NCBI GenBank assembly: GCA_016789295.1
Contig: JAEUQL010000057.1
Location: 1 to 12,059, forward strand
Source: Blastocatellia bacterium
GTDB taxonomy: Bacteria > Acidobacteriota > Blastocatellia > Chloracidobacteriales > JADJPF01
Length of the DNA: 12,059 nucleotides
Reading direction: 5' to 3'
Both the position numbers and the translations under genes were made by a program. This document shows, piece after piece, positions 6,646-12,059 of this stretch. The notes beneath the pieces were generated by a model. The model had not been told where the DNA came from. It saw only the letters and a program-made list of their open reading frames with translations, and made no database searches. Within the stretch, counting starts at the first letter, position 1, and every line of letters begins with the position of its first letter.

Positions 6646-7977
6646 TTACTTCTTGCCCAAAATCTCAACTATAGCAATGTACATAGCTTCTATTCCAACA
6701 GGAATAGCACCATCGGCATCTGGAGCATAGAGCGGACTGTGTAATGACGCAGGTTCTTGACCAGCTTTTTTTAACCTCTCAAGCTCTGTTGCAGGCGTAG
6801 TGCCAAGACGAAACATAAATGCAGGTATTGCAGGCTCGCCATCCCCAAGACGGCCAAAATCTTCACCTATCATCTCTGCTTGCCGTTGCTCAACCCGTTC
6901 TGTAGCCCAGAATGACTGCCATGCCTTAACAACTCTATCAACAAGTGAAGAATCATTTACCGTTGCAGGTGTCTCGATAGCATCCCCAGAATTGACTTCA
7001 AATATAGGGTATCTCTCCTTGGGAACAGAGTATGCTTCTGCCACAGCATCGGCCATCTTCTTGAGCGAAGAGAGTATCTGGCTACGGCTTTCACGCGAGT
7101 AAGACCTGACGGTAATTTGCAGTTTTACTTCGTCTGGAATGATGTTGTAGCGAGTTCCACCGTGTATTGAACCAACAGTGACAACAGCAGGTTCTGTTGG
7201 CGAAAGTTGACGACTAACAATTGTCTGTAGCATCTGCACATAGCTTGCAGCAATAACTACTGGATCTATGGCTTTGTGCGGGGCAGCTCCGTGTCCACCT
7301 TTTCCACGAATAGTAATATCAACAGAGTCAACATTAGCAAATGCTGCACCTTTGACATAACCTACAGAGCCAGTAGGTATAAATGGATCTACGTGAAGAG
7401 CAAGAGCATAATCCGGTTTTGGAATTCGTTGGTAAAGCTTGTCATCTAGCATTGCTTTTGCTCCTGCACCTACTTCTTCAGCAGGTTGGCCAAGAAAGAT
7501 CACTGTTCCTTTCCACTTAGATCTATTTTCAGCCAGAATTGCAGCCGTGCCCAACCAGACAGACATGTGTATATCGTGTCCACAGGCATGCATGACAGAT
7601 ACTTGTTGACCTTTAATCTCTGCTTTTTTAGAACTTGCGTAAGGTAGATTGGTGCGTTCTTCTACAGGAAGAGCATCCATATCGGTTCTAAGCAGCAGAG
7701 TGGGGCCATCACCATTTTTCAAAACTGCAGCTATACCTGTTTTTGCAATACCTTCTGTAACTTGGTACCCTAGCTTTCGCAGCTTTTCAGCAAGCAGGCT
7801 AGAAGTCTCTTTTTCTTGAAAAAAGAGTTCTGGATTCTGATGAAGGTGTTTGTAGGTAGCTAGGAGGTCTTGTTTAGAACTTTTCCAGTAGGCTTCAAAA
7901 TCCTGTCTGAGATCTTGTGCCATCACAGCAGGAAAGAATAAGAAAATAGCAAGAAGTGTTTGATAAAAGAGCTTCAT
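6646..7977 (-). CDS. Exported M20D-type amidohydrolase (N-acyl amino acid / IAA-conjugate hydrolase-like)
   Basis: This 443-residue protein starts at ATG 7977-7975 with a cleavable signal peptide (cleavage after AVMA, residue 20), so it acts outside the cytoplasm. M20D landmarks are LLLRTDMDALPVEE (94-107), the metal-binding HACGHD (130-135; Cys132, His134), GQPAEEVGAG with Glu167/Glu168 (163-172), ALHVDP with His195, the dimerisation-domain GKGGHGAAPHKAIDPV (225-240), GEDFG (371-375) and the late metal ligand His403 in SLHSPLYAPD. Family members hydrolyse N-acyl amino acids, hippurate-like amides or auxin conjugates using two metal ions; the exact substrate cannot be told here. It is the upstream gene of a probable two-gene operon with the PhoD-like phosphatase, both exported hydrolases. 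Confidence 0.93.
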   Translation of the reverse strand: MKLFYQTLLAIFLFFPAVMAQDLRQDFEAYWKSSKQDLLATYKHLHQNPELFFQEKETSSLLAEKLRKLGYQVTEGIAKTGIAAVLKNGDGPTLLLRTDMDALPVEERTNLPYASSKKAEIKGQQVSVMHACGHDIHMSVWLGTAAILAENRSKWKGTVIFLGQPAEEVGAGAKAMLDDKLYQRIPKPDYALALHVDPFIPTGSVGYVKGAAFANVDSVDITIRGKGGHGAAPHKAIDPVVIAASYVQMLQTIVSRQLSPTEPAVVTVGSIHGGTRYNIIPDEVKLQITVRSYSRESRSQILSSLKKMADAVAEAYSVPKERYPIFEVNSGDAIETPATVNDSSLVDRVVKAWQSFWATERVEQRQAEMIGEDFGRLGDGEPAIPAFMFRLGTTPATELERLKKAGQEPASLHSPLYAPDADGAIPVGIEAMYIAIVEILGKK

Positions 7978-8196
7978 TTCAGGTCTACTCCAACAAGTAT
8001 GAACCGGCCATCAAGCTGAGCATCTAGAACAGAGTGGCTCTGTCAACTCATAATAGCAAAATGTCCATTTTCAGGCGGTTTATGAAAACGATTTACGAAT
8101 ACTTTTATTAGAAGCATTTATGATACAGATTATAGAAGCCCTAAAGAAGATAATTTTGCAAAAGCAGCAGATGAGTTACATTTAAGGAGATAAGTG
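7978..8196. other. Divergent intergenic region between M20 gene and lipoprotein gene
   Basis: These 219 nt must hold promoters for both divergent genes. On the minus strand a perfect TTGACA (8046-8041) and a TATTAT (8055-8050) are present, but neither has a well-spaced partner. A small hairpin ACAGAG-TGG-CTCTGT (8029-8043) and an inverted repeat AAAATG-TC-CATTTT (8058-8071) lie near the middle. On the plus strand TATGAT (8119-8124) is a weak -10 candidate. AAGGAGA (8184-8190) is the ribosome site of the lipoprotein gene. None of the promoter assignments is firm. Confidence 0.4.
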
Positions 8197-9015
8197 ATGA
8201 GGAAGGTTTCTGGTCTATTACTTCTACTTCTTCAGTTAGTAGCAGTGATATCTTGCGTTAACACAAAGATTGATAGTTCTGAAAAGAAAGCACTGAATCA
8301 AGAAGAGGAAGTCAAAAAACCTATTTTTAGTTTAGGTTTGAAGACCGATCCAAAAACTATAGCACCTGCAGATCAGGTGAGACTGTTTCTTGAGATCAAG
8401 AAAAATGATGGGACTGTGGTTGATAACTTTGAAGTTGTACACGAAAAGCTGATGCACCTATTTGTTGTAAGTTCAGATATGGAGCAGTTTTTTCATCTTC
8501 ATCCAGAAAAACAGGCAGGAGGAACTTTTATTGAGACAGCTTCCTTTCCAGAAGGAAGATATAAGGCTTGGGCTGGCGTAAGACCAAAAGGAGAAGGAGA
8601 CTTAAACCTTAGTGCAACTTTTGATGTTGGACATCCTTTTGTAAGGCCAAATAGACTTATTGCTGACACTATATATATTAAAGAGATTGATGATACAAGA
8701 GTAACTTTAAGGCTTCCTTCAAAAGAGATGAAAGCAGGTGAAGCAATAATGCTCAACTATGTGCTTACCGACCCAAGTACACGACGTTCTATAAAAGACC
8801 TAGAACCTTTTTTAGGTGAAATGGGACATCTTATGATAATAAGTGAAGATGGTAATGAATTTGTTCATTCTCATCCAATGAGTAGTTCTGAAGCAGAATT
8901 CGGAGTAGTGAGTTTTCACGTTGAATTTCCCAGAGCGGGTAGATACAAGGCTTGGGCGCAGTTCAATAAAGGCGGAAAGATACTGACTACAAGCTTTGTT
9001 CTTCAAGTTGGTTAA
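8197..9015 (+). CDS. Lipoprotein with two tandem His-x-His-Pro modules, possibly metal-binding
   Basis: ATG 8197 is preferred over the adjacent GTG 8194 because AAGGAGA (8184-8190) then has 6-nt spacing rather than 3. This gives 272 residues. The signal ends in the lipobox VISC, so Cys20 should be lipidated. The body contains two related modules. Module 1 has EKLMHLFVVSSDMEQFFHLHP (83-103) and later FPEGRYKAWA (117-126). Module 2 has GEMGHLMIISEDGNEFVHSHP (207-227) and FPRAGRYKAWA (244-254). The spaced His87/His100/His102 and His211/His224/His226 suggest a metal site, perhaps copper, in each half; that is inference. I do not recognise a characterised family. The gene is apparently monocistronic, with its own terminator 31 nt after the stop. 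Confidence 0.85.
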   Translation: MRKVSGLLLLLLQLVAVISCVNTKIDSSEKKALNQEEEVKKPIFSLGLKTDPKTIAPADQVRLFLEIKKNDGTVVDNFEVVHEKLMHLFVVSSDMEQFFHLHPEKQAGGTFIETASFPEGRYKAWAGVRPKGEGDLNLSATFDVGHPFVRPNRLIADTIYIKEIDDTRVTLRLPSKEMKAGEAIMLNYVLTDPSTRRSIKDLEPFLGEMGHLMIISEDGNEFVHSHPMSSSEAEFGVVSFHVEFPRAGRYKAWAQFNKGGKILTTSFVLQVG

Positions 9016-9045
9016 TAGCTTTGCTGGAAGGTTTTTGGAGGTTTG

Positions 9046-9089
9046 GGCTAGACATACGTGAGAGGGTGTCGTACATCTAGCCTTGTTTT
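9046..9089 (+). terminator. Rho-independent terminator of the lipoprotein gene
   Basis: GGCTAGA (9046-9052) pairs with TCTAGCC (9076-9082). A further TACG/CGTA pairing lies inside a 2x2 internal loop, and TTGTTTT follows (9083-9089). It lies 31 nt after the lipoprotein stop. The opposite strand lacks a T-run after the stem, so it does not appear to serve the convergent small gene. Confidence 0.7.
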
Positions 9090-9130
9090 CATACCTTCAT
9101 CTTCTGAATCATCTGAATAATTGGCCAATC

Positions 9131-9499
9131 CTACACTTTGAAACCCTTGGATTTCTTCAACGTAGTAGTTGATTTACAAGCCTTTATTGAAGATGGAGAA
9201 GCGTTATTTTCTTCGATTAGGTCCTCTTGTGGTTTTTCTGTCTTCTTCTGATCTTCTGAAGCCAGAGCCTTCATCTGCACGCCAGACATCAATCTGTCGG
9301 CGATCCTCCTTATTCCATTGTTAGCACTCTGTGTCAGTGAGCTGATCTCAGCACTAATTCCATTTACTTGCAGCAATTGGCCGATCACGTTCGCTGTCTT
9401 AGAGAAGATTTGGTTGTTGCCATAGCTGATGTGTCCGCCACTCAAAGCAAAAACAGACATCATCACCAATACTAGGTAGATTCTATTCCTTTTCAACAT
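9131..9499 (-). CDS. Small exported protein of unknown function
   Basis: This 122-residue frame starts at ATG 9499-9497 with AAGGA about 8 nt upstream, which supports real translation. Residues 1-27 look like a signal peptide: MLKRNR, then a hydrophobic core, then a small-residue region ending near HISYG. The rest is a predicted helical stretch (about 30-80) with polar Asn/Ser/Gln spacing, then a highly charged Lys/Glu-rich segment (about 80-98) and a basic Lys/Thr/Ser tail containing the only cysteine of the mature part. No catalytic motif or known domain is recognised. It lies alone, convergent with the lipoprotein gene, and no minus-strand terminator is seen after it. The signal peptide and ribosome site make it more than a chance frame. 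Confidence 0.6.
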   Translation of the reverse strand: MLKRNRIYLVLVMMSVFALSGGHISYGNNQIFSKTANVIGQLLQVNGISAEISSLTQSANNGIRRIADRLMSGVQMKALASEDQKKTEKPQEDLIEENNASPSSIKACKSTTTLKKSKGFKV

Positions 9500-9868
9500 A
9501 GTAACTTTCCTTGAGAGAGTTTTTAACTCCCTGTCTAACTCAAACAGCCCTAAAACTACTGTTTGTCGGTTTAACTCTACACTATTTGGCTTGTACGTGT
9601 ATTTTTAGAAACGCCATTAAATATTAAAAGTTCCCACAGGGTTTCAAACTTTTTGCCAAAAGTTGCCCAGTGTTACAAAAGATTTTTCTCAAAAAGGCTC
9701 TTAAAGGAAAAACATTTCCTGTAGTGACCTTATGAACTCCTTGCTATTTTGGTGCTTGTCCTAAACTGAGCAGCTATTTTATGGCGAATTATGAGCGAAG
9801 TCAAGGTTTTCTACACTTCAAAGTTGAGATGCTCTTGAGCTTTTCCATACCGTCAAGTTCCTTTACAT

Positions 9869-9889
9869 AGTGAAAAATATTTTGTCACT
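9869..9889. promoter_or_regulatory. Imperfect 21-bp palindrome, possible operator
   Basis: The arms AGTGA (9869-9873) and TCACT (9885-9889) flank an AT-rich centre that is itself nearly symmetrical (AAAATATTTT); only one symmetry-related pair mismatches outside the central base. It overlaps the candidate -35 element of the protease promoter, a typical place for a repressor site. The half-site spacing does not fit a CRP/FNR site, so the binding protein is unknown. Confidence 0.35.
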
Positions 9890-9910
9890 TGTAAGATCAG
9901 TATTTTTATA
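9882..9910 (+). promoter_or_regulatory. Candidate promoter for the M43 protease gene
   Basis: TTGTCA (9882-9887) is followed after 17 nt by TTTATA (9905-9910). A perfect TATAAT (9919-9924) lies slightly further downstream but without a good -35 at 17 nt. Either would start a leader of about 275-290 nt before the protease ATG. The consensus of the host is unknown, so this is a tentative call. Confidence 0.35.
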
Positions 9911-10206
9911 AGGTTAGCTATAATGGCTCCTTTATATGGATACTAAATATACAGCGATAATAGATCATTTCAACAGCTTAAAGAATAATTTTTTCATAAA
10001 GTTGTAAAGAGCAGACCTTTCCATCTATCCTATTGATTAACAACCAATTATGTGAATAAGCCCCTTTCGTTTAAAGCCCTTGCGAGAGATTTTACAAAGC
10101 TATTACGTAAAGTTAAATACAGATTGAAAAACAGCTTTGGCACTGCTATTGCTGTAAAGTGTGTGTCCATAAAAAACAAAATAATCAAAAGAGGAATTCA
10201 GCAACC

Positions 10207-11199
10207 ATGGAAAACAGAAATCTTAGCAGGAAGTACCTTGCTTTCTTTACTTTTATGCTTTTGGCTCTTGTAGTTTTCGGAATTACAAAGTCGAGTCAGG
10301 CTCTCACAGACAATGACAAGCTAACTATTGAAACTCCTGTATCGCAGATCGAAGCAGAAGACAACACTCCTTTCAGCATGGAAGGTGTTGAATACATCAA
10401 CCAACGTGCCTTCATTGAGAGTGGCCGCAGATGCGGTTCCTATATGGATCCAGTCAGAATGGTAGCTGCAGAGAAGCAGTTCAACGAATTTATGAAGAAC
10501 CGCATCAATCCAGCAGTTACCGGTGGAACAATAAATGTATACTTCCACGTAATCAACAACGGCACAGCAGTCTCCAACGGCAACATCACAGACACAATGA
10601 TTGCCAATCAGATGTCCGTTCTTAACAATGCTTTTGCTCCAACAGGATGGTCTTTCAATCTAGTCAGTGTAGACCGCACAACCAATGCAAGCTGGTTTGC
10701 AATGGGTCCAGGAACCACAGCAGAGCGTCAAGCAAAGAGCGCACTTCGCAGAGGAAGTGCTGACGATCTCAACATCTACACAGCAAACCCAAGTGGTGGC
10801 ATACTCGGCTATGCAACATTCCCAAGTGATTACACAAGAGATCCTATTGCTGATGGCGTAGTACTTCTCTTCTCCACAGTCCCTGGTGGGACAGCAGCAC
10901 CTTACAACTTAGGTGACACTGGAACACACGAAGTAGGTCACTGGATGGGCCTATTCCACACTTTCCAGGGCGGTTGTGCAACAAGCACTACAAGTGGTGG
11001 TGACCGTGTTGCAGACACACCAGCAGAGAGATCGGCTGCTTTCGGTTGCCCAACAGGCCGTGACACTTGCAGCTCTGCAGGTCTCGATCCTATCACCAAC
11101 TTTATGGACTACACCGATGACTCTTGCATGAACAGATTTTCTGCTGGCCAAGACGCAAGAATGGATGGACAGTTTACATCATTCCGCTTTGGCAAGTAG
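10207..11199 (+). CDS. Secreted pappalysin-like metalloprotease precursor (peptidase family M43)
   Basis: ATG 10207 is chosen because GAGGA (10191-10195) precedes it and it begins a clean signal peptide (cleavage after SQA, residue 32). The upstream in-frame ATG 10159 has no ribosome site. The product is 330 residues. The zinc motif HEVGHWMGLFH (241-251) gives zinc ligands His241, His245 and His251 and catalytic Glu242. The Met-turn is NFMDYTDDSCMN (Met300). Four cysteines of the catalytic domain (257, 281, 288, 307) fit the two disulfides of family M43B. A fifth, Cys76 in GRRCGSY, lies alone in the presumed propeptide and may act as a cysteine-switch-like latch (inference). There is no C-terminal sorting domain. 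Known bacterial relatives such as ulilysin and mirolysin are secreted endopeptidases. A terminator follows, so the gene is probably monocistronic. Confidence 0.93.
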   Translation: MENRNLSRKYLAFFTFMLLALVVFGITKSSQALTDNDKLTIETPVSQIEAEDNTPFSMEGVEYINQRAFIESGRRCGSYMDPVRMVAAEKQFNEFMKNRINPAVTGGTINVYFHVINNGTAVSNGNITDTMIANQMSVLNNAFAPTGWSFNLVSVDRTTNASWFAMGPGTTAERQAKSALRRGSADDLNIYTANPSGGILGYATFPSDYTRDPIADGVVLLFSTVPGGTAAPYNLGDTGTHEVGHWMGLFHTFQGGCATSTTSGGDRVADTPAERSAAFGCPTGRDTCSSAGLDPITNFMDYTDDSCMNRFSAGQDARMDGQFTSFRFGK

Positions 11200-11219
11200 T
11201 TAAAAACTAAAGTTAGCTA

Positions 11220-11254
11220 AAAAGGAGGGCAGTTTTGCTCTCCTTTTCATTTTT
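11220..11254 (+). terminator. Rho-independent terminator of the protease gene
   Basis: AAAAGGAGGGC (11220-11230) pairs with GCTCTCCTTTT (11237-11247) over 11 bp with one G-U pair and the 6-nt loop AGTTTT. CATTTTT follows. It begins 21 nt after the protease stop codon. The A-run on the 5' arm could give some termination in the other direction too, but no minus-strand gene is near. Confidence 0.85.
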
Positions 11255-11568
11255 AAATCTCCTCTATAATGAGGAATTTTACACAGCAAGTCTTCCCAAA
11301 ACTTCGCAGTCTCAAGTAGGAACCCACTTTGGATGTAAAGCTAAAAACTACAGTAACTTATTCTTTTACAAATGATTACAACCCAAACCCTATCTGCGGT
11401 ATACTTATTGCTTTTCCTTTTTTGAGAGTGGTCTCTTCTGTTTTAGTCTATCAGCTTTGAAAGTGTGGCCAAGCAGGAGTCTCTCTGATAGTATATTTTC
11501 CCCTAAAAGGTTAAGTTATTTGCTTAAAACACCATAATAATTAAAGGCACTATTCATATGGAGGCACC
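11255..11568. other. Upstream region of pckG without a gene
   Basis: These 314 nt contain no supported coding frame. TATAAT at 11265-11270 sits just after the protease terminator, with only a weak TTTTCA at 15 nt upstream. TTGAAA (11457-11462) and TATATT (11492-11497) are too far apart for a standard promoter. GGAGG (11560-11564) is the ribosome site of pckG, with an unusually short 4-nt spacing. No recognisable riboswitch was seen, and the pckG promoter cannot be fixed by eye. Confidence 0.4.
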
Positions 11569-12059
11569 ATGGAATTTCCGACATTCGTAACGAATGTGAA
11601 ACTGCGTAACTGGGTAGAGAAGATGGCGAAGCTTTGTAAACCCGATCAGATCTACTGGTGTGATGGTTCACAAGAAGAATATGACAGACTCTGTGATCAA
11701 ATGGTCAAAGCAGGCACTTTTATCAAACTCAATGAAGAGAAGCGTCCAAACAGTTTTCTTGCTCGCTCAGATCCAAGTGATGTTGCCCGTGTTGAAGACC
11801 GTACATTTATCTGCAGCATCAGTAAGCAAGATGCAGGTCCAACAAACAACTGGATGGATCCAAAACAGATGAAAGAGATTCTGACGGGTCTATTTGACGG
11901 TTGCATGCGCGGACGCACAATGTATGTGATCCCTTTCAGTATGGGGCCGCTAGGTTCACACATATCCCACATAGGCGTTGAACTTTCAGACTCACCCTAT
12001 GTTGTAGTCAATATGAGAATAATGACTCGTATGGGTAGAGCCGTACTAGATGTTCTTGG
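11569..12059 (+). CDS. pckG: Phosphoenolpyruvate carboxykinase (GTP), N-terminal part (runs off window)
   Basis: The frame from ATG 11569 gives 163 residues of a protein usually about 600 residues long; the 3' part lies outside. It matches GTP-type PEPCK closely: IYWCDGSQEEYDRL (28-41), KLNEEKRPNSFLARSDPSDVARVEDRTF (53-80, with Arg74 of the substrate-binding DVAR segment), GPTNNWM (90-96), and the family hallmark MRGRTMYVIPFSMGP (113-127), then DSPYVVVNMRIMTRMG (141-156). The enzyme converts oxaloacetate plus GTP to PEP, CO2 and GDP in the cytoplasm, the first committed step of gluconeogenesis (EC 4.1.1.32). The nucleotide-binding loops are beyond the window. It is preceded by the protease terminator and so is expressed on its own. 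Confidence 0.96.
   Translation, partial: MEFPTFVTNVKLRNWVEKMAKLCKPDQIYWCDGSQEEYDRLCDQMVKAGTFIKLNEEKRPNSFLARSDPSDVARVEDRTFICSISKQDAGPTNNWMDPKQMKEILTGLFDGCMRGRTMYVIPFSMGPLGSHISHIGVELSDSPYVVVNMRIMTRMGRAVLDVL

Larger units (their letters stand above)
9500..10206. other. About 700-nt intergenic region without a supported gene
   Basis: This AT-rich region separates two divergently transcribed genes. It contains the minus-strand ribosome site of the small exported protein. Inverted repeats are AAACAG...CTGTTT (9542-9564), AACTTTT-TGCC-AAAAGTT (9647-9664) and AGGAAA...TTTCCT (about 9705-9720). A promoter-like region lies at 9869-9924. A GTG-started frame from 10052 to 10273 lacks a ribosome site and overlaps the protease start; I do not count it as a gene. 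The distance from the candidate promoter to the protease start implies a leader of nearly 300 nt. No tRNA-like or recognised riboswitch structure was seen. Confidence 0.5.

Noticed and set aside
9781..9870. 29-codon ATG frame in the large intergenic region
   Set aside because: No Shine-Dalgarno sequence and no recognisable features; short frames like this are expected by chance.
9869..9889. CRP/FNR-type binding site
   Set aside because: The GTGA and TCAC arms are 11 nt apart rather than the 6 nt usual for CRP, so only an unspecified palindrome is reported.
10052..10273. 73-codon GTG-started frame overlapping the protease start, with a hydrophobic C-terminus
   Set aside because: It has no ribosome site, and its hydrophobic end is the out-of-frame reading of the protease signal peptide. 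The basic first half is mildly protein-like, but not enough to call.
11558..11590. Ten-codon upstream frame overlapping the pckG ribosome site and start
   Set aside because: Its ATG overlaps the GGAGG used for pckG, and it has no ribosome site of its own; most likely accidental.

Overview
The window is an ordinary-looking stretch of an AT-leaning bacterial chromosome (roughly 40% GC by eye). It holds nine protein genes with clear Shine-Dalgarno sites and many exported proteins. No mobile element, CRISPR array, rRNA or tRNA gene was seen. The mix suggests a free-living, Gram-negative-type heterotroph: a two-propeller BNR protein running into an IPT/TIG domain, an M43 pappalysin-like protease, a lipoprotein, exported hydrolases, a LytS/LytR-type two-component pair and a GTP-type PEP carboxykinase. 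An Acidobacteriota-like source is possible, but this is only an impression. Strong AAGGAGA/GGAGG ribosome sites argue against typical Bacteroidota.

Layout: (1) 1-3031, minus strand: a very long open frame that leaves the window at its 3' end. It encodes a secreted Asp-box double beta-propeller with an Ig-like linker and the start of an IPT/TIG domain. (2) 3032-3314: a divergent intergenic region with a tandem 11-bp-spaced repeat and a strong plus-strand terminator lying in front of the next gene. (3) 3315-5546, plus strand: a compact operon of a secreted NTF2/lumazine-binding-like protein, a LytS-type membrane histidine kinase and a LytTR response regulator. (4) 5550-7977, minus strand: a probable two-gene operon of an exported M20 amidohydrolase followed by a PhoD-like phosphatase, convergent with the regulator and separated from it by only 3 nt. 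(5) 8197-9089, plus strand: a lipoprotein with a duplicated His-x-His-Pro module, then a terminator. (6) 9131-9499, minus strand: a small exported protein of unknown function. (7) 9500-10206: about 700 nt without a supported gene, with a candidate promoter and palindrome. (8) 10207-11254, plus strand: an M43 metalloprotease precursor with its terminator. (9) 11569 to the end, plus strand: the 5' part of pckG.

The genes do not form one obvious pathway. The common theme is export: six of the nine products carry a signal peptide or lipoprotein signal, and several are hydrolases that would release amino acids, phosphate or peptides outside the cytoplasm. The kinase/regulator pair is the only regulatory system, and its targets cannot be read from the sequence. 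Three starts deserve attention. The NTF2-like gene should start at 3315, because 3273 lies inside the terminator. The lipoprotein should start at 8197. The protease should start at 10207. I found no convincing undescribed system. The best leads are the orphan terminator/leader at about 3210-3290, the duplicated His-rich lipoprotein, and the protease with a lone propeptide cysteine behind a long leader.
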